From Desmodesmus armatus (lineage: Eukaryota > Chlorophyta > Chlorophyceae > Sphaeropleales > Scenedesmaceae), in contig VIIQ02000614.1 in NCBI GenBank assembly GCA_007449985.2, positions 496,001-560,000 of the forward strand: a DNA stretch of 64,000 bases. Direction: 5' to 3'. Made by a program: the position numbers and the translations under genes. The notes beneath the pieces are model-generated. The model saw only the letters and a list, made by a program, of their open reading frames with translations, was not told the origin of the DNA and ran no database searches. The first letter of the stretch is position 1; every line of letters starts with the position of its first letter. Shown one piece after another: positions 23,340-36,800 of the stretch.

Positions 23340-26300
23340 TCAACGTACAAAAGCAAAGTCATGCTCCACAGCTGCCCCTTCGGGGCTGCGCGCTGCAACC
23401 ATCTGTGGCACCTTCTTCCTGAACAGCAAGCTGTACACGGCCGCCATCTGTGTGTGAAAGTACCGCCGCCACGTCAGCACTTGCTGGTCCTGCTGCTGCA
23501 TTGAAGTCTCCATCTCACACTGCTCCCCGCCCTCCACTCTGCTGCTGCAGGCTGCCCTAGGCAGCCGCATGCCAGGGCGCATGACCAGAGGGTACTGCTG
23601 CTGCTCTGCTGGTGTCAGGTTGCGCTCTAGGGCTTCTAGTGTAGCAGCACTGAAGACAAGGTCCTTATCAGTCTTGCTGGTGCCATACACCTGCACACAG
23701 CAGCAGCAGCAGCAACAGGTGGGAACGGCTGTCAGGCTGGCATACATACATGCCTAATGCTGCCTGGATTTGAGCTGTCGGGATGCATGAGAGAGTGCTG
23801 GGCGTGTTGTGGGATGCATTGCAGGCGCTGGCGGTCCAAGCACCAGAATTTACTGCTTGCCGTGCAACATGTGCAGGCTGCTGTGTGACAGCACCGTCCA
23901 CCATCAACATGCTCCCTGGCTGGCTTTGTTGCTTTTCAATGCCAATGGCCTGTTCCCCTATTCAAACACTGGACTTGCTCCCTCGGGGGCTGGTTTGGTT
24001 GCTGGCCGCCATTTACTGTATGAACTGGGCAGCCACAGGCTGGTTTAGTTACTGGCTGACATTGTAGAGCCAGAGCCACGGAGTGTGAGAAGGGAGAGTG
24101 ACGCCACTCACACAAAGTGCCTCAAACCCACTCTTCAAGCGTGCTGCCGCGCCCCTCATACCAAAGAGCCTGCAGGCAACACAACACACAAGAGAGTATC
24201 ATGTCACCATGACATCGACTTCATGTACCTGCTTGATGCAACTCATGTGTGCAACCACAGTTGCAACCTGAGACAGTTGCTATGTGCAGCTTCTGCTCAC
24301 AACCTGTGCTCACAAGCACCCGCTAGGCAGAATGCACTTGCTAAGGCAGCTGTTAAGGCTACCTGTTGAACCCTCCCAGGCACAGGAAGCTACCTTACTT
24401 TGCTCACGCAGGCAGGCCCTAGAATGCTTCCATCTGTCCGTTTCCAGCAACAGAGTATCGCACCGTTGCTTGGGGCCCCTTGGACCAGCCGCACTCACTT
24501 CATGCAGCTGTTGGCACCAGCCACTCTGCTCACCTGAACTCTGCACACCTGGGTTCAGCTCAAGTAGGCCTTCAAAGCCTCCTGCTATCAGCCATGACAT
24601 GATCTTTGGACGACAGAACCTGCTCACCTCAGCAGGAGGCATGCCAGCCACACTTTGAGGGCTATCCAGCGGCGCTGCCGCCGCACAGCAGCCGGGTCAG
24701 GCCTGAAGGCGGGTGTCATAGCAGCAGGCAGGCCCCAACACAGCCGCAGCTTGAGGGGGTGCACTGCAAGGAACTCCAGAGCTGCATTCCAGCCCTCCAT
24801 GAGCGTCATTGGGTAGGTGCTGCTGCTGCTGCTCTGCAAGATGAGCATACTGCTGCCACTGCTGCTGCCAGGAGCATGGTCGCAGCCGCTGCTGAGGCAG
24901 CTGCTGCTGCTGGCGGCGGCGGCAGCTGTGATGGTTGGTGTTGCATTGGCAGCGATGGCTGCAGCTGCTGCCAATATGCAATTGACCACTAGGTCAGCAG
25001 GCATGACGTCCCACACATGAAGCGGCTGTGAGGACACACAGGACAGGGAGTGGTAGAACCCCAGCGCTAGGGCTGCTGAGGCACCAATGGGGCCGGCCCA
25101 GTTGCCCTGCAGCAAGGCAGGACTGGGGTGAGGGCATGATTTATACTAAATTCCACCCGAGAAACAAGGACACTGGTGTAGCTGCAACAATGCCTGCATG
25201 CACCCGCACTCAATGATTGGACTTGTGCAGCAGCAGGTAATCATTATTGGCATAGGTGGCATCGACGCCGAACGTTGCTGGTGTACTACGTCTGCTTGAG
25301 TAGCTGGTGCACAGCAGCAAAAGGTGCGCAGAAATTCATTCTGTGAGGCCGCACAAAGTGACGTCGCACAAAGTCCACAGTGCAGTCCAGCACGGTCCCA
25401 TCGCTCACCACATGGCCAGGGATGGGTTCATACAGTACAGCACACACCAAGCTGGGCCGCACAACACAGACAGGCAGCCCCTGCCGGTGGTGCTGCTGCA
25501 CTAACTGCTCTGCCAGGTGTTTGCTGAGGGTGTAGTTGTTGGGGAATCCCCAGCGCTGGCCCAGAGCAGCTGCACGCACGTCAGCTGCGGCTGGCGGCAA
25601 CGACATGATGTCCTGGTGCAGATAAGGTTGAAAGTAGGAGCACATAAAACCATTGTTTTATGAAGTGATTCCTGACACAAAAAAACCCTGCTGCAACCAT
25701 ACCGGTTTGTGGGATTGATTGTGAGCAGGATGACAAGGTGCCAACCAGGTATGCTTTCGAGCCTTGGGGGCCTGGTTGATACTGCTTTTACAAGTGACGA
25801 AGTCTGCCCTCATGGACCATGATGCACTCAGCAAGTCACACGCTCTGGGGCTCTGTGTGTGGGTGCTGCTGCCAATAAGCCCATTGGCCAGTGATCCTTG
25901 CCGCTGCATGTTGCACGCACCTGCACAAACTCTTGGCAGCTGACGGTCCTGTCCCCTAGCTGCAGCGGGTATATGCTGCTGTTCACCACACTGCTAGATG
26001 GTTGGTTCATGTTGACAAAGCAACTGCTGGTATGCACCAGCGCCCGCAGCTGCTTGCAGTCCTTTGCCAACTGCAGGACAGCTGCTGTGCCCAAGTAGTT
26101 GGCTGTCAGGGCAGAGTGAATGTCGACCTCCAGGCGGATGTCAGCAGCTGTGTGCAGAATGAAGTGCAGTTCGTCCTGCAGCTGCTGTGCTGAGGTGGTG
26201 CTGAGGCCTAGACCTGGCAGTGTGATGTCACCAGGCACAGCAACCACCTTGCTCAGGAGCTGCTGCTGGTCCCGCACTTTGTGAAACACGTTCTTCTGCA

Positions 26301-26600
26301 GGGAGGGCAAACAAAGCAGCAGGGCCTTGAAATCAGAAGAAATCGTTGATAGAGTGACTTGTCCAGGGCCATGCCTGTGAGCTGTCTGGGGTGTAACTGT
26401 CACCTGCATACCTGCAGGAGCTTGCTGAGCCTTTCATCAGGGCTCTGCTGCCCCTTGTTCCTCAGCAGCACATACACCTTGCTGACCGACGTTGTGCGTA
26501 GGAGGGCCTCCAGGACAAGGCTGCCAACATACCCCGTGGCTCCTGTCAGCAGGACCCTGGCATCCCGGAACTGTTCCGTGATGCTGATGCTGCCAGTCAT
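23340..26600 (-). CDS. Alcohol-forming fatty acyl-CoA reductase
   Basis: Predicted NADPH-dependent reductase that turns fatty acyl-CoA into primary fatty alcohol, for wax esters or ether lipids. Exons 26600-26412, 26295-25921, 25612-25313, 25106-24628, 24169-24112 and 23690-23340 join in frame to about 583 residues, within the usual range. Exon 1 has the Rossmann nucleotide site (LLTGATGYVGSLVLEALL, residues about 17-34). Exon 2 carries the typical GDIT and HTAADIRL segments. Exon 3 has the catalytic YxxxK in NNYTLSKHLAEQLV followed by VVRPSLV. Exon 4 starts GNWAGPIGAS and includes VMPADLVVNCILAAA, typical of this family, with an Ala/Ser-rich insertion after it. The last exon (WRRYFHTQMAAVYSLLFRKK) lies where the C-terminal 'sterile' domain is expected but is diverged. 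The small 58-nt exon 5 is supported only by splice sites and phase. It shares a 436-bp upstream region with MAU2, transcribed the other way. Confidence 0.85.
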
Positions 26601-27036
26601 TTGTGCGCAGTTGCCTCAGGATTGTATCCTTGCAGCTGTATGGTGGTCAGTGGCTTCCAACCTTGATCAAGGCAGAAACTGGCAAGCTGGTGGCAAGCCT
26701 CTCAGCACCCCTTCAGCATACAACTTAACATCTTAAGAAACTTCCGTGGACCACAGTTGGTGAGCCTGTTGGGCCTGTTCGAACAATCGTCCAACCGACA
26801 CAGCACGCAGCATGACTTTGAAACCACTAGGTCACGCAGACATCCCAGGAAACAATCCTTCAGTTACTGACGATTGCTTCTGATTGCTGCCAGGCGTGTG
26901 ACCTTCTGCTTGTCAGTTTATGGGCCAGTCTGATCTCAAATCAAGAATCAACAGCATCGTACACCACTGCAGCGGGTGCACTCTTCTCAAACATAGGATC
27001 AATTGGTACTCTCAGTTCTGGTAGCCGGGAGGAACC
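26601..27036. promoter_or_regulatory. Bidirectional promoter region, acyl-CoA reductase / MAU2
   Basis: 436 bp between two divergent start codons. It is visibly poorer in CAG/GC repeats than the surrounding sequence. No clear TATA box or operator-like motif was identified. Confidence 0.5.
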
Positions 27037-30000
27037 ATGTCCTCCACAGGGGATGTGTCAGCAGCAGACCTCCACAACAGTCTGCAACTGCTTGCGGCCC
27101 GCATGACAGCCCAGGGCCACCCTCTGGAGGCCATCAAGTGCTACGTAGCTATGTTGAGTCAGTCTATGCTGCCGTCTGATGAAGCAGCAGTGCGGCTAAG
27201 GCTGGGGAAGCTGCTGATGGAGCACACGCTGAATGTGCAGGATGCAAAGCAGCACTTGCAAAAAGCGGTAAGCAGGCAGACCACTGACAGACGGTTGCCG
27301 ATGTAGCTGCAGAGCCCATGTCAGCAAGTCCTGTTGCGCCAAGCTTAGCTGGGCAGCTCGTGGCATACTGCACACTTGCACACTTCGTGCTGCTTCTGCT
27401 GCAGGAGATGCTAGTCATGCCGCTGCCCGGGCAGCACTTGCTCAAGTGTGAGGTGCTGGCAGCACTGGCAACAGCACACCAGTCGCTTGGTGAAACAGAT
27501 TTCCAGCGCCGCTGCTACAGCAAGGGCCTGGAGGTGTGCAAGGACCCTGCAGCTGCTGGTGCCGACAGGTGCGGCCTGATGCTGATGTCAACTCCACCTA
27601 TGTGACGATACTCACACCCCATGGTAACACTCACACATCGGGCTGTACACAAGGGCGCCTTTATGTGATGTGATGCTGTCAGTTGGAGCTCTGCTAGGAC
27701 GCCATGGGTGCATCTTGCCGCCGCAAGCAAATTGCAGCATACCGCTGCTGCAAGGAAACCTCCAATTAGACTTGACCATGCCTTCTGTTCTGCGCAGGCG
27801 CTGTCTGGCGGAGTGGTCCATCTACCTGCATCTGCACATGGCTGAGTCCATGGTTGCCAGAGGCCAAACAGAGGAGGCGGTGCAGCAGGTGGCAGCAGCA
27901 ACTGCACTGGCGGGCACTCAGGGCCTCTTGCAGCAGCAGGTGAGGACAGTCGCACAGCCCTGATGCATGTCTTGTTCCTGTGGTTGTGAATCGCATGCAA
28001 CAGCATTCATTGGGGCTTCAGCAATCAACGCAGGGGGTGTCAGCGTGTTGATGCTGCACGTGCCAGCCTGCTACCTGCCCAGCAAGCTGTGCCCATCAAA
28101 CACGAGCCTGGCAACTGTTGTGTGACTGATGTCTCATGGCACTTTATACTTGTCTTGCTGCTGCAGGTGCTGTGCCACCTGTTCCACCTGCAGCTGACCG
28201 TCATGCAGTTTGACCGCCAAGCTGTCTCAGCCATCACCAGCACTGTGACGGAACTCCTCCAGCAGATAGAGTCGCAGCAGGAGCAGCAGCAGCTCAGCCA
28301 GGAGCAGCTCAGCACAGGCGACATGCACCTGGCGCAGTTGAAGCTGCACTTTCTGATGCTGCAGTTCATGTACCTGGTGCAGAATGGCAGCTTCAAGGAG
28401 CTGCAAGGGGAGGCACAGGAGCAAAAGGGCCAGCAGCAGGGGGAGGAGGCGGCTGCAGCACAGGCACAGTCCATAACAGAGCAGATGGATGTGCTGCTGG
28501 AGCAGTTGCTCAGCCAGGACAGCCAGCAGCAGCAGGCAGGTACAAGTGCTGCAGCAGCTGCACATGCCCTGCAGCCTCAGCCTTATGAGTGGCTGCCACA
28601 GCCCATGCTGGCTGCAGCGGTGTACCTGCTGGCAGCTGTGCTGGACAAAAATGGCGGGAAGCAGAAGCAGGGCCAGACACGCATCGCCAGAGGTGGGTGC
28701 TTGTTGAATGGTGTTTGGCCTCTGCCCTACATCTGTCCTTTAGGTTCATACGTTTAATTTTTTCGTATGGAACTGCAAGAACAGAATGCTGCAAACCAGC
28801 GACGCCCCTGCTCTGCACCTGCTGGTGTTGTCTGCTGTTACACAGGCCTGCAGGTGTTGGACAGTCACCTGAAGATGCTGCTGCTGGACCGTGCTGCAGC
28901 AACGGACGCACCAGCACAGTCCAGGACGCAGCAGGAGCTGCGTGGCTGCCTGGCCCTGCGCCTGATGCTGCTGGAGACGCGGCAGCAGCTGCATCTGCTG
29001 TGCAGCAACTTTGCTGCTGCCCGTGCTGATGCTGCGGAAAGCATCAATGTGCAGCAGCAGTTCCCCAAGCTGCTGGCTGGGCTGGAGCCCATGGTGCATG
29101 TGCAGGCGGGGCTGTATGCCCAGGCTGTGGGGATGTATGCTGCGGCTTCAGGGCACTTCATGGCTGCTGCCAGGCAGGCCCAGGAGCAGGGGGCGCTGCA
29201 CCTGGCAGCTGATGCGCGGCACTTGGCTGTGACGACCTACGTGGCTGAAACACACGGGAGTCAGGTGTGAGAGGCATGCACAGCTCGAGGCGCAGCAGGA
29301 TCTACATAGTGGTGTGTTTGTGTGTTCTTGCCATGACAGCGGTACGTTGGTGGCATGCAAGCACATGCTTCAGTTGGCCCAGTACGGCGGTCCTGCATCG
29401 GCCCAGCTTTTCTGCTTTTGAGAACCCCCCCAGGTGTCTTCCACCGGCACAGCCGCCCATATCTGTCACAGCAGCAATCATGTCGACCACATCCCCACAA
29501 GTGCCTCCGCGCCCTACTGCTGTATGCATGCAGTGAAAAAGGCCCGGGATGTGATGGGCCTCCCCACCACAGAAGGGGACACCAGCCTGGGCTACGGCTC
29601 CCGCTGCCTGTACCACACAGCTGCTGGGCTGCTGCAGCTGAGCGGGGCCAACGTAGGCAGTGAGGAGCGTGCTGATGCCAAGCAGCACTTCAGCAGGGCG
29701 CTGAAGCTGGCCCACAGGCACCTGCACAACCACCAGGTGGTGTCCCAGCTGCTCTTGATGATGGCGCCGCTGCAGGTGCGGTACACACAGTCTTTCGCAA
29801 TATGCTGCACAGCTTGCTTGGCTTGGCCTGCTGACAGGTTCCTTAGTTGACGCTCACGTAAAGCAGGGCCCGGCAGGCATGGCATGCAGGTGCCGCTGCT
29901 AGGAGGGGAAACTTCTGTGGGGTGGCGGCGTGCAGCAAGTAGCGTGAAGTGCTTCGTTTGCCATGCCAGTTTGCTTCGTGAATACACTGTAGCCACGCAC

Positions 30001-30321
30001 GTGGTGGTCTGACTTGTGATGCTTGCCTTTGTATGCGTCTATGTCACACTTTTGCAGCTGGTGGCTGCTGACGCGGCTGGCGCCAAGACCATGCTGAGCT
30101 CGTGTGTGCAGCTGAGTCATGGTGCCAGCGACCTGCACACCCAGGTGTCAGCCCTCAGCCTCATGCAGCAGCAGCTGGCAGCGGGACCCAACGAGGAGGA
30201 GGCTGCTAGGAACAGGAACTATGTGGGTCGCAAGGAGGAGGAGCTGTCAGGCAGGATTCAGGAGGCAGAGGCCAACAGCCAGCAACACCGCATGGTGCTG
30301 TCTTGGGGGCTGAAGCAGTAG
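27037..30321 (+). CDS. MAU2: Cohesin loader subunit MAU2/SCC4 homologue
   Basis: Predicted helical TPR-type partner of SCC2/NIPBL that loads cohesin on chromatin. Exons 27037-27267, 27405-27568, 27798-27939, 28167-28692, 28846-29259, 29534-29775 and 30058-30321 join in frame to about 660 residues. The N-terminus has family landmarks: LHNSLQLLAARM, RLRLGKLLMEHTLNVQDAKQHL and the very typical MPLPGQHLLKCEVLAALA. Middle exons keep the alpha-helical repeat pattern (HLAQLKLHFLMLQFMYLVQNG) with a Gln/Ala-rich spacer between 28390 and 28570. The last exon ends in SGRIQEAEANSQQH and stop TAG 30319-30321. The exon 5/6 junction needs the weak donor GTCAGG at 29260 to keep frame; the stronger-looking GTGTGA at 29265 would not. 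A TGTAA polyadenylation signal follows at 30482. Confidence 0.85.
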
Positions 30322-30874
30322 GGTGCATGTGTTGTGATGAGGCCAGCCACGGCCTGTGTGCACACGCATGTGGTGGTGCTGACAGGCCACGGACGAGCTG
30401 GCGCCTTGAGGTTTCACTTGAGGTTAACTCAGCATAATGCTTGTCCTATGTAGCTACATCTTGTGCTATTGGCTGTGAGGCTGTAACTGGCCCAGGCTCT
30501 CCTAGGTCACTTGTCGCCTGGTGGTGTCTTGCATGGCCTGCACCAAGGTTGCTGCATGTGCTACGAACCTGGACGGACCACGTGTAATGATTACAATGAT
30601 GATATGTGAAGGAACATGTGGACTGGTGCCACTGGCAGGCAGCTGTGCGGTGCATGCTGTGAGGCTGCCATAGCCTTGTTGCTTTGATGGTGTGGTTACG
30701 CAGCTGGTAACAGAAACGGGTTTCCACGTACACAAGCACGACTTGATCTGCTGAGCTCTGCCTGCCCTTGACTACCTGAGTGCCATCAAGACCACCATGC
30801 TGTTGTAAGGATGCCCACACAAGCGAGTGCACACAAGCACAGCTTTCAAGGCACCCCAGACATCAACAGACCGC
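30322..30874. other. Convergent 3' region, MAU2 / NCBP1
   Basis: About 0.55 kb holding the two facing 3' UTRs. TGTAA at 30583 (plus) and TTACA at 30591 (TGTAA on minus) sit almost back to back, so transcripts may overlap. No gene seen. Confidence 0.45.
30482..30486 (+). terminator. Putative TGTAA polyadenylation signal of MAU2
   Basis: TGTAA lies about 160 nt after the MAU2 stop codon, a normal 3' UTR distance for a green alga. The motif is short and would occur by chance, so this is suggestive only. Confidence 0.35.
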
Positions 30875-33800
30875 TCAAGCCAGGACAAAGGGTGCCAGCA
30901 AGGCAGCCCTGAGCTCAGGATCCAGGCCATGGGCTTCAACTGCCTGCACTATGCTCCCAGTCAGCCCCAGCTCCACCACCTGGCTCCTAAAGGCCATGCT
31001 GAAGCCACGGACCTGTGCCAGGACCAACTGCCGTGCAGCCTGGGCCTTGGCTGCTGCCGCTGCCTCGGCTGCTTGCTGCTGCTGCTCATCATCCAGCTGC
31101 TTGTCTCCTGCTGCATCCGCACCCTCAGCGTCCGCCATGTCGGCGTCCTGCTGTGCCTGCTGTTGCCTCTGCGCCAGCGCCTCCAGCACTGCTGCTGAGG
31201 CTGCCTGCCCTGCTGACTCTGCAGCATCCGTGATGCGACCAGAAAGAATGCTGAACACCTGCAAAAGCACAGCAAATCACACACCAGGATCTTGTTCAAC
31301 AGACTGCTGCAGTGCATGGCAGCTGGTCGGCATCATGCACCTGCTCTGTCAAGCAAAGTGCAGGATGTACCCCAGCTGGCCTGCTGGTCCATGCCAGCCG
31401 TAGGAACGGTGGGGAAAGCGCTAAAAGTTGGTATGGGGGAGCAGGCTATGATCCCGGTAGAAAGGGCGCATGGGGTTTTCGTGGGCAGATGTGATGACCA
31501 TTGTGGTGTACGAGCCGCTGAATTGTTCAAGTGACGCCTTGACCGCCCCTGATATGGAGGTTGATCCCAGAGGTTCTCCAGTGGATCCTGGAGCCAAAAA
31601 CATACGCCCAGTGTGTTTGCCCCGCTGAAGCCTGGTTGCAGCGTCCGATTCTTATTCCTACTGGCCTACGGCTCAAAGCCTGCTGCTGGCATCCGTACCT
31701 TCGACAACGCCTCAGCACGCTCAGTCTCCAGCCGCTGCAGCAGCTCGCCCTGCCGCGCCACCTCCTGCTGCGCCGCTGTGACCTTGCGCGTGGCCGCCTC
31801 CTCCCTCATGGTCGCCATCTGCAGCCGCGACACAGGGCCCCGCGCACCAGGCATAGGTATGCGCTGGCGCCCTGTCGCTGCTGCATTGGCCGCGTCTGCT
31901 TCGTCTGCTGCTGCGCGATCCTGCTCCTCCGCTGATGCTTCCGCTACCTCCTCAGTCGCCAGTGCCAGCAGGTTTTCTGCCTTGGTGACTGCTGCCGCCA
32001 TGCGGGCCTGCGTCTCCCGCGCGCCCTGGTGGCGTGCAAACACCTCACGCAGCACTGCACCCAGCAGGGCCCAGGAGTCTGCTGCTGAGCCCTCCTGGGG
32101 TGCGGGGCCGAGCTGCAGCCGGTCAGGCGACGCAAGCCATGTGATGACTGTGATGGGGCGGAGCAGGTCCAGCTCCATCAGCCTGCACACACATATACAC
32201 GTACGTAATGCGAACTGCTTTTTGGTCCGGGCACTGGGCACCTCCTGGTATAGGGGTGTTAGGCGATTTCATTGGTGAGGCTTTGCCTCGGGCCCCCGGC
32301 AGTTGGGTTCGCCTGATTGCGCTGTGTGTGGCCAGCCAGTGGGATTACGCCCCCCCTGGTAAAACCAAAAAAACAAACTGCCGCCACTTAAATGGCAACC
32401 CACACAAACAATGCAGCCCTGCCACATGGCCAATAATCAACGTTGTGAACCACACCAGCAGCTGATATCCTGCTATCATCAAGAAGCATGCGCATGGAAC
32501 AGTGCTGTAAAAACATGTTGTGAGCCCACACCGCACTGAACCATCCATAACCCTCAACTCCTGGTGTGCAGTCGCAGGCACTACTGCCGGCAAGCATACT
32601 CACCTTGACAGTGCTATCTGCAGGCGCATAGGCAGCTGGCTGTACATGTGACCCAGCACATCCAACAGCACCTCCTGGCCCTGCTCCTCTCCCACTGCCT
32701 GCATCAGCTGATGCAAGAGAGGGCTGTAGCGCTCCAGCAGGACAAACACATGGCTGCAGCTCTTGCTGCCCGCTGCACACACTGCAGTAGCTGCCACGTG
32801 CAGCACCGCCTCTTGAGAGCCGAGCTTGGCCAGCAACTGCAAACAGAGTTGGCACGGCAAATACTGATGGACAATTGCCTCAGCTTAAACTGGAAGTGTG
32901 TTGGAAAACAGGGCGGGCAAGCATGCATACCTGCAGGTCACATACAGAAGTCCCACCCTAATGCTGCTTCTGCAGGTTGCCGGGTATGCATGTCTACAGA
33001 TCCTGGTGCATGCATACTGTCCAGCTCTGACTACTGATTCAGGCACTCCTGCTGTGACCCTGCGCACCTGCTCCTGCTCCATCCACAGCAGCACCTGGTC
33101 CATGGTGAGGGGCTTGTGATCAAGGTTGTAGCGGGCCTGCAACACCCCCTGCAACCGACCAGACCAAGCAGCAACAGGATCCTGCTGCTCTGCTTGCTGC
33201 TGCTGCCCCTCACCGCCGTCCTCCGGCTGCTGCTGCTGCCTGTCTGCCGCTTTGTCAACATCCATGGCCCCTTCTGCCTCACCCTGCTGCTGTGCTGCAT
33301 CACCACCATCCGCCGCTGCATCTGCATCCCCACCCTGCGCCTCCCCATCCTGCTGCATTGCATCATCCCCTCCTGCAGTGTCCTCCTTGTCCCCTTCTGC
33401 TGCTGCTGGTGCTGCTTCATCGCCTTCAGCCTGTGCTGTGCTGGGGTGCAGGATTTTCTGGGCTCGTGAGCGGGTCAGCTCCACAACCTTGGGCAGGCCT
33501 TGAAAGGCAGGCGCCTCGCCCAGCAGTGCCAGGAACTCCCCAGGAGTCTCCTGCAGAGAGCCCCACACCCAGGCACATGCAGGAAATAGGACGTCATAAC
33601 AGTGGCTGATTTCAAAGTGAGCAGCAACTTGGAGCGCTACTGTGCGTCAACATGCTGCGCAGACACAATGCAACCCATACCAGAAAAACTGGCCTAAAAA
33701 GCTACGATGCATGCTTGCTGCATATGTTGCAGCAGGTGCAGCATTACTTCTACAGGACGCCCACAACCCCAGCAAATTCTGAAGTGTGCATGCTGCCATG

Positions 33801-36800
33801 TTGCACTGCTGTTGCCTGTCAAAGAAGCCTCACCTGCCTCAGCAGGGGGTGGTCCCATGCTGTGAGCCGCACCAGCTGCTGCAGCACCAGCACCAAGAAT
33901 GTGCGCTGCGGCCCACCAGGCGCCTGCTCAAGCCCCATACGGTACTTGTCCCATGGCCACCTGCACAAGTGCCAAGGATGACCAACACCAAAATCAGATT
34001 TTCAGCCTACCAGCCAGCTTAGCAAGCAGCACATGTGGCATCATATCCCAACTCTCTTACCTGATTCCTGTGCCAACAAAGCTAACCTGCAGACTAAACT
34101 GGCTATACAAATGCAACAGGGCCACGCCTAAGTGTGGGATGGTGCTGTGGTCATACTGAGTGCTCCCTAGCATCACCTTGTGCTCTGTCATGTGCCGTAC
34201 AGCCATCCCCATGCAGCAGCGCACCTGAAGCCCATGTTGGTGATGAAGTGGGCCAGCACCTCTGCCAGCCTCAGCACCAAATCTGGCGCCAAAAACTCCA
34301 CCCGCAGGAACAGCTGCCGCACACTGCCTGCCAGGTACTTGGGGAAGGCCGGCCGCAGCAGAGCCGCGTGCGCGATGAGGCCGCTGAAGGCCAGCGGGCT
34401 TAGGCGGGAGGTAGGCAGGCGCAGCAGCTGAGAAAACAGGGTCTCACACAGCAGGCCGCTGTAGTCGTACGGCAGCGGCAAGCTGTTGCACAGCATCTGC
34501 ACCAGCTCAACCCTGCGAGATTGGCGGGTACAGCGACACACACAACATCAACTGGTGTCAACAACCTAGCTTGCAGAAACGTTTCTGTCAACACCAAAGG
34601 CACCAGTGGTGCCTTTGGTGTTGACAGAAACAATAGTATCGTCCCCTTTGGCATAAGCAAAGGGGACGATACACGCTTGGTATTCGAAATGGCCAATCCA
34701 CAAAACGCTGCCAGCTGTCAGACCTCCAGAGCCCTCCCGCACACCTGTATCCCTCCCAGCTGTCGAGCAGGTCCAGGATGTACTCCTCAGCTACAAAGCG
34801 CTCAGCAGGGCCCCGGCCACAATCGGTGTACTGGGCATCCAGAATCACCATGCCACCACGTGGCGGGTACCTGCACAGTGGACAGACAGCGAATGCAAAC
34901 TAAGCTCCCCGCACCCCAGAGGTTCACACAGCTGCACATGAGACAAACCACAGCATGCCTGCAAACACATGCACCGAAGCCTATGTTTGTCATGTAAACG
35001 AAATTCTCACAGCACCTGTCCTAGGTCACCAAGAATATGGCAGCACACCAGCAGGTGTGTCATGTTGCAGGCTGTGCCCCACCTCTCCTGCAGCCTGACG
35101 GCTACCTCGGCCCTCTCCACGGGGCCTAGCTGGTCAGCACCAGCAGGCAGCAGCGGCACCTCCTGCGGCAGGGTGATGGGTGGCAGCTCCACAGGCGTGC
35201 CATCCAGCTTCTGCTGCATGGACTCCAGCAGGTGCATGGGGATGCCAGACACCTCCCAAGGTGACTCAGCCGCCGCAAGCGCCTGCAGACACAGACATAT
35301 ATCAACGGCTGTTGGCATAAAGCGTGCATGGGTAGCATGCATGCATGTGTATGATAGACCAGGCGAGTGCAAAAGCAATAAGAGCTTGCAGGAAGGCTGC
35401 CCTATAAGACAGCACATGCAACATGCCCTAGTGCGCGCGCACTGCCAAATGCGCAGTGCGCTATGCTCCCAAACCAAGCCAACACCTGGAAGATTGCTGT
35501 AGGCGAGGCTACGCAGTGACTGCAAGCAAAGCTTCAGCACCTCCTGCAGTTGAGGGTGTTGCAGTTGCGAGTGGCACTGGTGACCAGAAGGGAGCGCAAG
35601 CTGCTGTACCTTCCAACATCAAGTGCGCTCACCTGCACAGCCCGCCATAACTGGCCCAGGAAGCTGGCACCACCACTGTCAGATGCAGCTGACGCGTCCG
35701 CAGCATCAGCAGCTCCAAACATGGGCCGAAGCTCAACACTCTCCTGCAGACGTTACAGCACAAGATCCACACAGACGCTTGATGCTTGCGTTCTCAGTAG
35801 TCATGTCAAACCTACTATGCAGTCTGCTGACCCTGTGCCCTGCCGGTACCGCATAGCGCTGGCAGTACCCCTGGCATATGCTGATTGCCCTCTGGATACA
35901 GCACCCACCTTGATGGGCCGTGCTGCCATGTAGCTCTCCACTGCCTCCATGACGCGTGCATGCTCCTCTGCTGCTGCTGCCAGCTTGGCACCGCCCCACA
36001 CCAGCCCTCCCAGCACTGCATACACCAGCTGGTCAGTCCAGGGCTGCCAGGTACACCCACTGGGGTCCGTGCCTGTGTCACAACCAAACACACACAAGGC
36101 AATACGCACACACAAGCAGGTTGGTTGCAGCGTGTGCAAGGGAAGTCGCTGAACCTGCCAGCTACACCATCACAACCCTTCTAGGGCTTGCTGATGCAGG
36201 TGCGCTGGTCGGAACAATTGCTGTCATGCCTGCGCCACGGCAGTTGCCCTGCATGCTGTGCGCGCTGGGCTCTCACCTGCTGCTGCATGCGACTGTGCCA
36301 CCTCTAGCAGTTGCTCCATGAGGCTCAGCACATCGGCAGGCAGCAGGACTGAGGTGCGGGTCAGAGCTGCAAAGAAGCGCAGCAGCAGGCGAGGCCCCTT
36401 GACCTGCCCCTCAGCCAGCTGCTGTGCGAAGGCGGTGCCTGCTGCCTCTGTGATGCCCTTCACCCACTCTGCCTCCTCGACATTCACCATGCCTGCGTTG
36501 CAAACGAAGGCAGGACAGCATGTCATTAGGAAGGGGCAAGCTGTCAGCAGGGCCGGCCAACATAGCTAAATGGGTGCTGGGCGTGATGACATGAAGTGCT
36601 GGCTCCAATCCCATTTTCTGCACCAGACCAACACATGCGCAGAAGTAGAAGCACGCACATCACAACCATGCAGGACAGTAGAGGGCGCAAGGTAGCAAGG
36701 ACCCTCACCGATCAGCAGTGCGTAGTGCAGGGTCTTATGAGAGCAGCTGGTCACTGCCTCTGTCAGGATGCGGGGCAGCTGCAGGTAGCACAGCACAGCA

